The position numbers and the translations under genes were made by a program. From Brevibacterium sp. UCMA 11754 (GTDB lineage Bacteria; Actinomycetota; Actinomycetes; Actinomycetales; Brevibacteriaceae), in NCBI RefSeq assembly GCF_021532275.1, contig NZ_JACBOT010000009.1, forward strand, positions 1 through 64,000: a DNA stretch of 64,000 bases, written 5' to 3'. The notes below the pieces were generated by a model. That model had not been told where the DNA came from. It saw only the letters and a list, made by a program, of their open reading frames with translations, and did not search any database. Below, piece after piece: positions 48,305-57,346 of this stretch. Within the stretch, counting starts at the first letter, position 1. Each line of letters begins with the position of its first letter.

Positions 48305-49903
48305 TCAGGCCAGTGTGACGAGATCCAGGTAGGTGTCGTTCCACAGGTCCTCGTCGCCGTCGGGCAACAGCAGCACACGGTCGGGGTCGAGAGCGGAGAC
48401 GGCCCCCTCATCGTGGGTGACGAGGATGATGGCGCCCTCATAGCGGCGGATGGCTGAGAGGATCTCCTCACGAGAGGCCGGATCGAGGTTGTTCGTCGGC
48501 TCATCGAGGAGGAGGACGTTGGCGCTGGAGACCACGAGTGTGGCCAGCGCCAGACGGGTCTTCTCACCGCCGGAGAGCACCTTTGAGGGCTTGTGCACGT
48601 CGTCGCCGGAGAACAGGAACGAACCGAGGACATTGCGCACCGCGGTGTCGTCGAGGTGCGGGGAGTTGCGCTTCATATTCTCCAACACGCTGCGATCGAG
48701 ATCGAGCGTCTCGTGTTCCTGTGCGTAGTAGCCGAGCTTGAGGCCGAAGCCCGGGACGACCTCACCCGAGTCCGGCTCGTCGAGACCGGCCAGCAGACGC
48801 AGCAGCGTTGTCTTGCCGGCACCGTTGTAGCCGAGGATGACCACTCGTGAGCCCTTGTCGATGGCCAGGTCGACGCCGGTGAAGACCTCTGTCGAACCGA
48901 AGCTGCGCGAGAGTCCCTCAGCCGTCAGCGGCACCCTTCCGCAGTCGGCGGGGGCCGGGAACCGCAGGTTCGCGACCTTCTCGGTGCTGCGTTCGGCATC
49001 GAGTCCCGACAGCAGGCGTTCGGCACGTTTGGCCATCTGCTGGGCGGCCACGGTCTTCGTCGCCTTCGCCATCATCTTGTTCGCCTGGGCGTTCAGTGCC
49101 GAAGCCTTCTTCTCGGCATTGGCACGCTCGCGACGGCGGCGGCGCTCATCATCTTCGCGCTGCTTGAGGTAGAGACGGTAGCCCATCGAATAGATGTCGA
49201 TGGTCTGGCGGGTCGCGTCGAGGAAGAACACCTTGTTGACGACTTCGTCAATGAGGTCGAGGTCGTGACTGATGATGATGAGTCCGCCGGAGTAGCCCTT
49301 GAGATAGTCGCGCAGCCACAACACGGATTCTGCGTCCAGGTGGTTCGTCGGCTCGTCGAGGATCATCGTGTCCGGGGCTGAGAAGAGGATCCGGGCAAGT
49401 TCGACGCGGCGCCTCTGGCCGCCGGAGAGGGTGCCGATCTCCTGGTTGATGAGGTCTTCGTCGAGGCCCAGGTTCGCTGCGATCGCGTAGGCTTCGGACT
49501 CCGCTGAGTAGCCGCCTGCGGCCATGAATTCGGCTTCGATGCGCGGGTAGCGCTCGATGGCCTTCATCGAGACGTTCTCATCAGACGAGGCCATCTGGTG
49601 TTCTGCCTTGCGCAGACGCTTGACTAAGACGTCGAGCTCGCGGGCGGAAAGGACGCGTTCCATGCCGGTGGCCTGTGGGTCGCCGCTGCGCGGATCCTGA
49701 GGCAGGTACCCCACCGACCCGGAGACGGACACACTGCCCTTCGAGGCACTGTGTCCACCCATGATCACCTTCGTCAGGGTGGTCTTGCCTGCCCCGTTGC
49801 GTCCGACCAGGCCGACACGGTCGCCCTTGTCCACGCGGAAGGAGACCTCGGACATCAGCGTACGGGCGCCGACGGTGACTTCGAGGTCGGATGCCTGAAT
49901 CAT
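48305..49903 (-). CDS. ABC-F family ATPase (two ABC domains)
   Basis: This soluble 532-residue protein has two ABC cassettes and no membrane domain. Domain 1 has Walker A GRNGAGKTTLTKV, LSGGQRRRVELARIL and LDEPTNHLD. Domain 2 has GYNGAGKTTLLRLLAG, LSGGEKTRLALATLV and LDEPTNNLD. The linker (around residues 235-300) is Arg/Lys-rich and helical (REDDERRRRRERANAEKK), as in ABC-F factors that act at the ribosomal E site. The family includes translation factors and antibiotic-resistance proteins; which applies here is not decidable. The start overlaps the RNase HI stop by 4 bp. Confidence 0.9.
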   Translation of the reverse strand: MIQASDLEVTVGARTLMSEVSFRVDKGDRVGLVGRNGAGKTTLTKVIMGGHSASKGSVSVSGSVGYLPQDPRSGDPQATGMERVLSARELDVLVKRLRKAEHQMASSDENVSMKAIERYPRIEAEFMAAGGYSAESEAYAIAANLGLDEDLINQEIGTLSGGQRRRVELARILFSAPDTMILDEPTNHLDAESVLWLRDYLKGYSGGLIIISHDLDLIDEVVNKVFFLDATRQTIDIYSMGYRLYLKQREDDERRRRRERANAEKKASALNAQANKMMAKATKTVAAQQMAKRAERLLSGLDAERSTEKVANLRFPAPADCGRVPLTAEGLSRSFGSTEVFTGVDLAIDKGSRVVILGYNGAGKTTLLRLLAGLDEPDSGEVVPGFGLKLGYYAQEHETLDLDRSVLENMKRNSPHLDDTAVRNVLGSFLFSGDDVHKPSKVLSGGEKTRLALATLVVSSANVLLLDEPTNNLDPASREEILSAIRRYEGAIILVTHDEGAVSALDPDRVLLLPDGDEDLWNDTYLDLVTLA

Positions 49904-50586
49904 TCATTCTCCAAACTGCGACCGATGATGTCGGCCAAGAATTCTTGCGGGTGGATTCCCTGAGCCTGTGCCCGGGAGACGAGTTCGTCTGCAATGTGTG
50001 TGGGCACTCGACACGACACGAGCGTGGTGGCCGCGGCTCCCGGGGCCTCGTCGGCGACCGGCGTCTCGACGCCGACCGGCGCGTCTTGAGTCGACGCAGC
50101 CGTGATCGACCGGGACGTCCCCGCGGGGACGTATCCGGGTCCGGCCGGAACCTTGGTGCCCTTCTGATACGCGGTGGCGGCTGCCCGTGCACGGTCGTCT
50201 GCCGCTTCGTTCATTGCGTGGTTGCTGTGGCCCTTGACCCACTCGAATTCGACCTCGCGGCCCTTCAGCGCGGAATCGAGCTGTTCGAGGAGATCCTTGT
50301 TGAGGACGTCCTTGCCGTCGGCCTTCTTCCATCCTTTGCGCTTCCAGCCGGGCATCCACTTCGTGCACGCGTTGATGACGTATTTGGAGTCGCAGAAGAC
50401 CTTGAGATCCTCATTGGCTTCCGCTGTCGAGTTCAGCAAGTCGAGGACGGCCATGAGTTCGCCGCGGTTATTCGTCGATTCGGTCCAACCGCCGGCGTGC
50501 CAGCAGTCATCATCGACGTACCAGGCCCAGCCGGCGGGTCCGGGGTTGCCGAGGGCTGACCCGTCTGCGGCAGCGATGATCGTCAA
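49900..50586 (-). CDS. rnhA: Ribonuclease HI with C-terminal ribbon-helix-helix-like domain
   Basis: RNase HI cleaves RNA in RNA-DNA hybrids. Residues ~1-145 form the catalytic domain with DGSALGNPGPAGWAW, NNRGELMAVLDLL, VFCDSKYVINAC and the last acidic residue in NEAADDRARAAA, so the D-E-D-D set is complete. After a linker (residues ~150-185) the C-terminus reads LVSCRVPTHIADELVSRAQ and PQEFLADIIGRSLE, a strand-helix-helix pattern like ribbon-helix-helix DNA-binding domains. That extension is unusual for RNase HI and could direct it to DNA. The linker contains a VPAGT segment encoded by the recurring GC-rich palindrome at 50116-50131. Confidence 0.88.
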   Translation of the reverse strand: MTIIAAADGSALGNPGPAGWAWYVDDDCWHAGGWTESTNNRGELMAVLDLLNSTAEANEDLKVFCDSKYVINACTKWMPGWKRKGWKKADGKDVLNKDLLEQLDSALKGREVEFEWVKGHSNHAMNEAADDRARAAATAYQKGTKVPAGPGYVPAGTSRSITAASTQDAPVGVETPVADEAPGAAATTLVSCRVPTHIADELVSRAQAQGIHPQEFLADIIGRSLENE

Positions 50587-50680
50587 TGGTTCTCCTAGGA
50601 AAGTCGGTCTTCATTCTTTCATGCCGAGCCTGGTCCCCTGCATTCAGGGCAGGTGATCTCCGCAACCCCGACCCACGACA

Positions 50681-50724
50681 TCGCCGAGGTGGGAGCACCG
50701 GAATCGGCGCTCCCACCTCGGCGA
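50681..50724. terminator. 16-bp hairpin upstream of rnhA / downstream of suf operon
   Basis: TCGCCGAGGTGGGAGC (50681-50696) pairs exactly with 50709-50724, and an inner CCG/CGG pair closes a GAAT loop. It lies past the sufT stop (minus strand) and is a strong candidate for the suf operon terminator. Confidence 0.75.
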
Positions 50725-50735
50725 GGTGAGGGTGT

Positions 50736-50755
50736 GACGTCCCCGCGGGGACGTC
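50736..50755. repeat. 20-bp perfect palindrome GACGTCCCCGCGGGGACGTC
   Basis: This perfect 20-bp palindrome stands beside the hairpin at 50681-50724. The inner 16 bp recur exactly at 34081-34096 and 50116-50131, and with one change at 35325-35340. Together with the hairpin it fills the 183-bp gap between sufT and rnhA. Confidence 0.85.
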
Positions 50756-50769
50756 GGCAGTATCAGAAC

Positions 50770-51105
50770 TCAGATGTTGAAGCCGAGGGCACGCATCTGT
50801 TCGCGACCGTCGTCGGTGATCTTCTCGGGGCCCCATGGCGGCATCCAGACCCAGTTGATCCGGTAGGCCGGCACGATGCCTTCGAGGCACTGAGCGGTCT
50901 GGTCTTCGATGACATCGGTCAGCGGGCAGGCCGCAGATGTCAGGGTCATCTCGACGACGGCGGTGCCGTCGTCTTCGACGGAGAGTCCGTAGACGAGTCC
51001 GAGATCGACGATGTTGACGCCGAGCTCCGGGTCGACGACGTCCATCATCGCTTCGCGCACCTCGTCGATGCTGGCGTTCTGCGGTGCGTCAATCACTTCG
51101 GGCAT
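50770..51105 (-). CDS. sufT: SufT / DUF59 (MIP18-type) iron-sulfur assembly protein
   Basis: This 111-residue DUF59-family protein helps mature Fe-S proteins and is the usual last gene of the actinobacterial suf operon. The signature DPELGVNIVDLGLVYGL is followed by the conserved Cys in TSAACPLTDVIEDQT, and the C-terminus has WVWMPPWGPEKITDDGREQMRALGF. The ATG at 51105 with a GGAG site was chosen because the conserved domain starts shortly after. It is two bases downstream of sufU, so it is translationally linked. A strong hairpin follows. Confidence 0.93.
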   Translation of the reverse strand: MPEVIDAPQNASIDEVREAMMDVVDPELGVNIVDLGLVYGLSVEDDGTAVVEMTLTSAACPLTDVIEDQTAQCLEGIVPAYRINWVWMPPWGPEKITDDGREQMRALGFNI

Positions 51106-51107
51106 TC

Positions 51108-51575
51108 CTACTCCTTCAGAGACGTTTGGGCTTGGTTGAGTGCGTCCTTGAACGCGACCCAGGACAGGAGCGCGCACTTGATCCTGGCGGGGAACTTCGA
51201 CACTCCGCTGAACGCCGCAGCGTCGCCGAGTATTTCCTCATCTCCCGCAATTGTCCCACGAGAGTGCATCAGCTCGTGGAACTTCGCTTCGATGTCGAGC
51301 ATGCCCTCTACGCTGTTCTCCGAAGCGAGCTCGGAGAGAACTGAGGCCGAGGCCATCGAGATCGAGCACCCGTCGCCGGACCAACGCACAGCGATTGCGC
51401 CGTCATCGCTGATCTCGGTCTCGAGTTCGATCTCGTCTCCGCACGTGGGATTGATTTGGTGCGAGGAGCCGTGAGGTCCCGCTGCGCCCTCGCGCAGCAG
51501 AGCCGCATTGCCGATCCGCGACCGGGAGTGGTCGAGGATGACCTGTTGGTAGAGCTGTTGCATCTGCGTGCTCAT
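51108..51575 (-). CDS. sufU: SufU Fe-S scaffold/sulfurtransferase
   Basis: SufU takes sulfur from SufS, its zinc site accepting the persulfide, and passes it to SufB. The 155-residue protein has zinc ligands in NPTCGDEIELE, GCSISMASASVL and RIKCALLSWVAFKDAL. The Gram-positive/actinobacterial insertion (SENSVEGMLDIEAKFHELMHS) distinguishes it from IscU. It starts at the ATG at 51575. It is 10 bases downstream of sufS and 2 bases from sufT, placing it in the sufR-B-D-ferredoxin-C-S-U-T operon. Confidence 0.95.
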   Translation of the reverse strand: MSTQMQQLYQQVILDHSRSRIGNAALLREGAAGPHGSSHQINPTCGDEIELETEISDDGAIAVRWSGDGCSISMASASVLSELASENSVEGMLDIEAKFHELMHSRGTIAGDEEILGDAAAFSGVSKFPARIKCALLSWVAFKDALNQAQTSLKE

Positions 51576-51585
51576 GACACGATCC

Positions 51586-52836
51586 TCACTGAACTCCGAA
51601 GAAGGGACGGACCTCGGCCAGAGCGGCCAGGAACTGTTCGCAGTCCTCGGTGTTGTTGTACAGATAGGTGCTCGCCCGCGTCGTGGCGGTGACGCCGAAG
51701 CGCCGGTGCAGCGGTTGAGCGCAATGGTGGCCGACCCGGACCGCAACTCCTTGGGAGTCGAGGTACTGTCCCACGTCGTGGGCGTGGACGCCGTCGACGT
51801 CGAAGGCCACGGTTCCGATCCGATCATCGGCGGCGCCGAGCACGGTGATGCCGGGAATCTTCGCGATGCCGTCGAGGAGGACTCCGGCGAGCTCTCGCTC
51901 ATGGTCGAAGATCTTCTTCAGGCCTACCTCGGCGAGGTAGTTGACCGCTGTGGTGAACGCCGCGACCTCGGCCACGGGCTGTGTTCCGGCCTCGAACCGC
52001 TGTGGTGCGTCCATGAACGCCGAGTCCTCCATGGTCACTGTGGTGATCATGGATCCCCCGGTCAAGACCGGGGGCAGCGAGTTCAGCAGGTCCGTCTTCC
52101 CCCAGAGGGTACCGAGACCGGTGGGTCCCAACGCCTTGTGGGCGGAGAACGCCGCGAAGTCGACATCGAGGTCGACGAAGTTCACTGGCATGTGCGGGAC
52201 GGATTGGCAGGCGTCGAGGACGACGAGCGCACCCACCTGCCGGGCCCGGGCGACGAGTGTGTCGACCGGGTTGATGGTGCCGAGCACATTCGATACATGG
52301 GTGAAGGCGAAGACCTTGGTCGTCTCGTCGACGATGGATTCCAGATCGCTGAGATCGAGCTCTCCGGCGTCCGTGACCGGGAGCCAGCGGAGTTGAGCAC
52401 CCGTGGACTGGGCGAGCTGCTGCCAGGGGACGAGGTTTGCGTGGTGTTCCATCTCGGTGACGACGATGGAGTCGGCGGGTCCGAGCCCGAAGCGCTGAGC
52501 GGCCTCTCCCCCGAAGCCATGGCTGGCTCGGTCGATGCCCAATGCGACCACGTTGAGTGCCTCGGTGGCGTTCTTCGTCCAGACCACCTGTTCGGGTGCT
52601 CCGCCGACGAGGTCTGCCACTGCCTCACGGCCTGCCTCGAACGCGTCGGTTGCCATCACCGCAAGAGAGTGTGCTCCACGGTGGACGGCGGCATTGCGCT
52701 GCGAGTAGTACTCGGTGAATGTGTCGATGACGCACTGCGGCTTCTGGGAAGTCGCGCCAGAGTCGAGATAGCTCAGAGACGACTCCCCGACCCTGGTGTC
52801 CAGGATCGGGAAGTCGTTCCGCAGGCGGGAGAACAT
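51586..52836 (-). CDS. sufS: Cysteine desulfurase SufS
   Basis: This PLP-dependent enzyme removes sulfur from cysteine to supply Fe-S cluster assembly. The 416-residue type II desulfurase has SLSYLDSGATSQKPQCVID at the start and VVTEMEHHANLVPW. The PLP lysine is in FAAFSAHKALGPTGLGTLWG, and the catalytic Cys is in VAVRVGHHCAQPLHRRFG near residue 375. The start overlaps the sufC stop by one base (TGATG). The protein is intact and normal in length. Confidence 0.96.
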   Translation of the reverse strand: MFSRLRNDFPILDTRVGESSLSYLDSGATSQKPQCVIDTFTEYYSQRNAAVHRGAHSLAVMATDAFEAGREAVADLVGGAPEQVVWTKNATEALNVVALGIDRASHGFGGEAAQRFGLGPADSIVVTEMEHHANLVPWQQLAQSTGAQLRWLPVTDAGELDLSDLESIVDETTKVFAFTHVSNVLGTINPVDTLVARARQVGALVVLDACQSVPHMPVNFVDLDVDFAAFSAHKALGPTGLGTLWGKTDLLNSLPPVLTGGSMITTVTMEDSAFMDAPQRFEAGTQPVAEVAAFTTAVNYLAEVGLKKIFDHERELAGVLLDGIAKIPGITVLGAADDRIGTVAFDVDGVHAHDVGQYLDSQGVAVRVGHHCAQPLHRRFGVTATTRASTYLYNNTEDCEQFLAALAEVRPFFGVQ

Positions 52837-53594
52837 CAGACCGAGGCCTGCAGGAAGCGGTCGTAGCCCTCGTTCTCGAGGCGATCGGCCAGCTCGGGTC
52901 CGCCCTCTTCAGCAACCTTGCCCTTGATGATCACGTGCACGTGGTCGGGCTTGATGTAGCTGAGGATGCGGGTGTAGTGCGTGATGAGCAGGACGCCGAC
53001 ATCGGTCGACTCGCGCACCCGGTTGATGCCCTCGGACACGATGCGCAGAGCATCGACGTCAAGGCCGGAGTCGGTCTCGTCGAGGACGGAGAACTTGGGC
53101 TTGAGCATCTCCATCTGCAGGATCTCGTGGCGCTTCTTCTCGCCGCCTGAGAATCCTTCGTTGACGTTGCGGCTGGCGAACTCAGGATCCACGCGAAGGT
53201 TCTCCATCGCGGACTTGAGGTCCTTGGTCCAGTTACGCAGCTTCGGTGCTTCACCGTCGATTGCGGTCTTGGCCGAACGCAGGAAGTTCGTCACGGTCAC
53301 GCCGGGGACCTCGACGGGGTACTGCATGGCCAGGAACAGTCCGGCCTTGGCGCGCTCGTCGACGGACATCGCGAGGACGTCCACGCCGTCGAGGGTGACG
53401 GAGCCCGAGGTCACCTGGTACTTCGGGTGACCGGCCAGGGAGTAGGCAAGTGTGGACTTGCCGGAGCCGTTGGGGCCCATGATGGCGTGAGTCTCGTTGG
53501 AGTTGATCTCCAGGTTGATGCCGTTGAGGATCGGCTTGGGACCGGTTTCGGTGTTGACGCTGACGTGCAGGTCAGTGATTTTCAGAGTGGACAT
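52836..53594 (-). CDS. sufC: Fe-S assembly ATPase SufC
   Basis: SufC is the ABC-type ATPase that drives the SufBCD scaffold. The 252-residue protein has Walker A GPNGSGKSTLAYSLAGHP, the signature FSGGEKKRHEILQM (typical SufC form), Walker B FSVLDETDSGLDVDAL and the switch His in ITHYTRILSYIKPDHVHV. The ATG at 53594 (MSTLKITDLHV) was chosen over an earlier in-frame start at 53609 because it matches the family start. It follows the ferredoxin-type gene by 50 bp and overlaps sufS. Confidence 0.96.
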   Translation of the reverse strand: MSTLKITDLHVSVNTETGPKPILNGINLEINSNETHAIMGPNGSGKSTLAYSLAGHPKYQVTSGSVTLDGVDVLAMSVDERAKAGLFLAMQYPVEVPGVTVTNFLRSAKTAIDGEAPKLRNWTKDLKSAMENLRVDPEFASRNVNEGFSGGEKKRHEILQMEMLKPKFSVLDETDSGLDVDALRIVSEGINRVRESTDVGVLLITHYTRILSYIKPDHVHVIIKGKVAEEGGPELADRLENEGYDRFLQASV

Positions 53595-53644
53595 GTCAAT
53601 CCTTTTCAATTCAGGTAAGCGTGGTGATCAGTTGAGCGTGCTGG

Positions 53645-53968
53645 TCAATTGACCACTGTGCTCGGGTCAAGCAGGATGCGGCCGGCGATCTCCTTGCAGT
53701 CATAGACTGCGACGGGTTCGAAGGCCGGTGGGCTCAGTGGGCGGCCGGTCTTGAGGTCGAACTGGGAGCCGTGCAGCCAGCATTCGATGGCGCAGCCCTC
53801 CACTTCTCCCTCGGCCAGCGATACCTCGCCGTGAGTGCAGACATCGTCGATGGCATGGATCGTGCCGTCGGAGTCGCGGGCGATGCAGATCTCGAAGTTG
53901 TTCACTTCGATCCGCATCGTCGCGCCCGCGGCCACCTCGTCGGCGGCCGCAACGTCGATCATGGTCAC
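53645..53968 (-). CDS. Rieske-type [2Fe-2S] ferredoxin of the suf operon
   Basis: This is a 107-residue non-heme-iron ferredoxin. The Rieske motif is clear: CTHGEVSLAEGEVEGCAIECWLHG, with Cys-x-His and Cys-x2-His ligands. Such a gene between sufD and sufC is standard in actinobacteria and presumably supplies electrons for cluster building or is a first recipient (inference). The start is ambiguous between a GTG at 53968 that overlaps the sufD stop as GTGA and an ATG at 53962; the coupled GTG is preferred. ARDSDGTIHAIDD is the usual strand preceding the ligands. Confidence 0.92.
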   Translation of the reverse strand: MTMIDVAAADEVAAGATMRIEVNNFEICIARDSDGTIHAIDDVCTHGEVSLAEGEVEGCAIECWLHGSQFDLKTGRPLSPPAFEPVAVYDCKEIAGRILLDPSTVVN

Positions 53969-55140
53969 AGAACGCTCCGGGAGAGTTCTTCCTCGATTCG
54001 TTCGTTGAGGACCTCTTCGATCTCTGGCACCTGGATCTTCTGGATCACTTCGTTGAAGAATCCGCGAACCACGAGCTGACGGGCAACGTCCTCGGGGATG
54101 CCGCGGCTCATCAGGTAGAACAGGTGCTCCTCGTCGAAGCGTCCGGTCGACGAAGCGTGTCCGGCGCCGGCGATGTCGCCGGTCTCGATCTCGAGGTTCG
54201 GCACCGAGTCCGCCCTGGCCCCATCGGAGAGGATGAGGTTGCGGTTGAGCTCGTAGGTGTCGATGTCGAGTGCCTCGGGGCGGATGAGCACATCGCCGAT
54301 CCAGACGCTGCGTGCGTCCTTGCCCTGGAGAGCGCCCTTGTAGTGGACGTTCGAGGTGGCCTTCGGCGTGTTGTGGTCGACGTAGGTGCGGTGCTCGAAG
54401 TGCTGGCCGGCATCGGCGAAGTAGAGTCCGAGCAGTTCGGCCTCTCCCCCGGCTGCCGAGTAGCGCACGTTCGTGTTCAGGCGCACGATGTCTCCGCCGA
54501 GGCTGATGACGATGTGCTTGAACTTCGCATCCTTGCCCACGATCGCGTCGTGCTGGCCCAGGTGCTGTGTCTCGTCGTCCCAGAGCTGCAGGGACACGAA
54601 TGTCACATTTGCGCCATCACCGATGACGAGGGACACGAGCTCGGAGTGCCGAGCGAGTCCTTCGTGCTCGACGACGATGGTCGCCTTGGCATTCGCTCCG
54701 ACGGAGACGACGACATGTCCATGGGAGATGTCGTTGCCGGTGCCGTCGGCGTGGATGATCACGGCGCCGTCGATCTCGGTTCCCGCGGGAACCGAGTAGT
54801 GGGTGACGGTTGCGGCACGGTTGGCTGCCACGGCGGCGGCCCGATCCTCGGGTTCGAGGATTCCCAGTTCCTGCGCGGCTTCGAGCGAGATCTCCTCCAC
54901 GGAGATGCCTTCAGGCAGGTCGCCGGTCGTGGTCAGCTTCGTCTCGGAGGCAGCGTCGGTGAAGAAATCACTGAGCTTGCGCACCGGCGAGAACCGCCAT
55001 TCCTCTTCGCGTCCGTTCGGGACGGAGAAGTCGGAGACGTCGAAGCTGCGTGTGCGAGCGTCCCGCTTGGAATCGGGGACTTGGACGTCGGCGCCATGAG
55101 AGTGCTCATCGAGGCCCAACGGATTGGTGGTATCAGTCAC
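53965..55140 (-). CDS. sufD: Fe-S assembly protein SufD
   Basis: SufD is the beta-helix partner of SufB in the SufBC2D scaffold. The 391-residue protein begins MTDTTNPLGLDEHSHG and has the right-handed beta-helix core (ADQHFEHRTYVDHNTPKATS, KGALQGKDARSVWIGDVLIR). The conserved end [20 protein letters not shown] contains the His that helps form the SufB-SufD interface site. A VPAGTE segment here is encoded by another natural GC-rich palindrome (54777-54794). It begins 38 bp after the sufB stop. Confidence 0.95.
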   Translation of the reverse strand: MTDTTNPLGLDEHSHGADVQVPDSKRDARTRSFDVSDFSVPNGREEEWRFSPVRKLSDFFTDAASETKLTTTGDLPEGISVEEISLEAAQELGILEPEDRAAAVAANRAATVTHYSVPAGTEIDGAVIIHADGTGNDISHGHVVVSVGANAKATIVVEHEGLARHSELVSLVIGDGANVTFVSLQLWDDETQHLGQHDAIVGKDAKFKHIVISLGGDIVRLNTNVRYSAAGGEAELLGLYFADAGQHFEHRTYVDHNTPKATSNVHYKGALQGKDARSVWIGDVLIRPEALDIDTYELNRNLILSDGARADSVPNLEIETGDIAGAGHASSTGRFDEEHLFYLMSRGIPEDVARQLVVRGFFNEVIQKIQVPEIEEVLNERIEEELSRSVL

Positions 55141-55178
55141 TTAGAAAACTCCTTGTCGTGGTCGGTGGTGGGCGTAGA

Positions 55179-56609
55179 TCAGCCCACGCCACCTTCCATC
55201 TGGATTTCGATGAGGCGGTTGAGCTCGAGTGCGTATTCCATCGGCAGCTCGCGAGCAATCGGCTCGACGAATCCGCGCACGATCATCGCCATTGCCTCGG
55301 TCTCCTCCATGCCGCGGCTCATGAGGTAAAAGAGCTGATCCTCACTCACCTTCGACACGGTCGCCTCATGACCCAGCGTCACATCGTCCTCGCGGATGTC
55401 GATGTACGGGTAGGTGTCAGAACGTGACATGTTGTCGACCAGAAGTGCGTCACAGAGGACGTTGTTCGACGAGCCCTTGGCTCCGGGGTGCACGTGGACG
55501 AGTCCGCGGTAACCGGAACGTCCGCCGCCACGGGCCACGGACTTCGCCACGATCGAGGAGTGGGTGTTCGGAGCGGCGTGAACCATCTTCGCACCGGTGT
55601 CCTGGTGCTGGCCCTCGCCGGCGAATGCCACGGACAGCGTCTCGCCGCGTGCGTGCTCACCGGTCAGCCAGATGGCCGGGTACTTCATGGTGACCTTCGA
55701 ACCGATGTTGCCGTCGACCCATTCCATGGAGGCGCCCTCTTCAGCGATCGCACGCTTGGTGACGAGGTTGTACACGTTGTTCGACCAGTTCTGGATGGTC
55801 GTGTAGCGAACCTTCGCGTCCTTCTTGGCCACGATCTCGACGACTGCGGAGTGCAGTGAGTCGGTCTTGTAGATCGGTGCGGTGCAGCCCTCAACGTAGT
55901 GCACTGACGAGCCTTCGTCGGCGATGATGAGGGTGCGCTCGAACTGGCCCATGTTCTCCGTGTTGATACGGAAGTAGGCCTGCAGAGGGATCTCGACGTG
56001 GACGCCCTTGGGGACGTAGACGAAGGAACCGCCCGACCAGACTGCGGTGTTGAGCGCCGAGAACTTGTTGTCTCCGGCGGGGATGATCGAGCCGAAGTAC
56101 TCTTCGAAGATCTCCGGGTACTCGCGCAGCCCAGTGTCGGTGTCCATGAAGATGACACCCTGCTTCTCGAGCTCTTCGTTGATCTGGTGGTAGACGACCT
56201 CGGACTCGTACTGAGCGGCCACACCGGCGACGAGGCGCTGCTTCTCAGCCTCGGGGATGCCGAGCTTGTCGTAGGTATTGCGGATGTCCTCGGGCAGATC
56301 CTCCCAGGACGTCGCCTGACCCTCCGTCGAGCGCACGAAGTACTTGATGTCGTCGAAGTGGATGCCGGTGAGGTCTGCACCCCAGCTGGGCATCGGCTTC
56401 TTCTCAAACAGTTTGAGCGCCTTGAGTCGGCGCTGCAGCATCCAGTCCGGCTCGTCCTTCAACTTCGAGATGTTGCGGACGACGTCTTCTGAAAGACCGC
56501 GCGCCGCGAACTCTCCGGCGTCGTTTCCGTCGTGCCAACCGTATGCGTACTGCCCGAGGTCTTTGAGCTCGGGGTTAGCATCGATGATCCGATTGCCTGT
56601 GTCAGTCAT
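55179..56609 (-). CDS. sufB: Fe-S assembly scaffold SufB
   Basis: SufB is the scaffold on which the Fe-S cluster is assembled. The 476-residue protein shows YDSEVVYHQ-type N-terminal parts, [40 protein letters not shown] and the C-terminal [21 protein letters not shown] and [21 protein letters not shown]. The conserved Cys is in VEGCTAP. Its ATG at 56609 overlaps the sufR stop by 4 bp, so scaffold and repressor are translated together, a common autoregulatory design. The protein is intact and of normal length. Confidence 0.96.
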   Translation of the reverse strand: MTDTGNRIIDANPELKDLGQYAYGWHDGNDAGEFAARGLSEDVVRNISKLKDEPDWMLQRRLKALKLFEKKPMPSWGADLTGIHFDDIKYFVRSTEGQATSWEDLPEDIRNTYDKLGIPEAEKQRLVAGVAAQYESEVVYHQINEELEKQGVIFMDTDTGLREYPEIFEEYFGSIIPAGDNKFSALNTAVWSGGSFVYVPKGVHVEIPLQAYFRINTENMGQFERTLIIADEGSSVHYVEGCTAPIYKTDSLHSAVVEIVAKKDAKVRYTTIQNWSNNVYNLVTKRAIAEEGASMEWVDGNIGSKVTMKYPAIWLTGEHARGETLSVAFAGEGQHQDTGAKMVHAAPNTHSSIVAKSVARGGGRSGYRGLVHVHPGAKGSSNNVLCDALLVDNMSRSDTYPYIDIREDDVTLGHEATVSKVSEDQLFYLMSRGMEETEAMAMIVRGFVEPIARELPMEYALELNRLIEIQMEGGVG

Positions 56610-57325
56610 CGGGAACCTCCTTGAGGTCGATCATTGCTGTGGATGAGTGGTCTGGTGAGTTCCGAGGTCGGAATGTGGGTGGTGCAGACATGGTCGCCGT
56701 GGGCCAATGAGGACAGACGGCGAACATCGACGCCCAGGTAGTCCGAGAACATGGCGAGTTCTGCTTCGCAGATCTCGGGGAACTCGGAGGCGACTGCCTG
56801 GATCGGACAATGTCCTTGGCACAGCTGCATCGCTTCGAGAGGGGTGCCGGCCGCCACCGGTGTCGCCGAGGCGGCATATCCCTCCTTGGTCAATGCCGCA
56901 GCCAGTCCCCGGGAGCGGGAAGCCACTGTGGTGCCTCCCCGTCGATCCAGTTCCCCGCCGAGGCGGTCGCGGAGTTTCGCAACCAGGTCCTCGGTGAACT
57001 CCTCAACGGCCTCATGGCCGACTCGGTCCTTCATGAACCGGAGGATATCGACTGCCAGCTGGTCATAGGAATGCGTGACCGAGCCATGCCCACGCGAGGT
57101 GACCACGTAGTGTCTGGCCGGCCTGCCGCGGCCTGCCTGCTTGCCGGCGAGCTCTCGGACCTCGATGAGGCCCTCGCTCTCCAGCGCATCCATGTGACGA
57201 CGAATCGCCGCTGGAGTCAGGTCAAGACCCTTTGCCAACGCCGAGGCAGTGATCGGCCCTTCATCGAGCACCGATCGAAATACCTTCTCTCGGGTACGGC
57301 GATCTTCTGTGTCGTTCGCAGCCAT
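56606..57325 (-). CDS. sufR: SufR-type Fe-S-sensing transcriptional repressor
   Basis: SufR is a DeoR/ArsR-like winged-helix protein that binds a [4Fe-4S] cluster and represses suf genes when clusters are plentiful. The 239-residue protein has its N-terminal helix-turn-helix ([31 protein letters not shown]) and GRGRPARHY wing. C-terminal Cys residues for the cluster are present ([32 protein letters not shown]). The ATG at 57325 has an AAGGAGG site. Upstream lies an exact CAAC-N6-GTTG site over the probable -10 (TAGTGT), giving direct autorepression. Confidence 0.93.
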   Translation of the reverse strand: MAANDTEDRRTREKVFRSVLDEGPITASALAKGLDLTPAAIRRHMDALESEGLIEVRELAGKQAGRGRPARHYVVTSRGHGSVTHSYDQLAVDILRFMKDRVGHEAVEEFTEDLVAKLRDRLGGELDRRGGTTVASRSRGLAAALTKEGYAASATPVAAGTPLEAMQLCQGHCPIQAVASEFPEICEAELAMFSDYLGVDVRRLSSLAHGDHVCTTHIPTSELTRPLIHSNDRPQGGSR

Positions 57326-57346
57326 TCTCCACCTCCTTGACTAACA

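Noticed and set aside
51568..52866. Long plus-strand open frame opposite sufS, and another at 54124-55329 opposite sufD
   Set aside because: The same mirror-frame effect; sufS and sufD are intact with all motifs, so the opposite frames are shadows.
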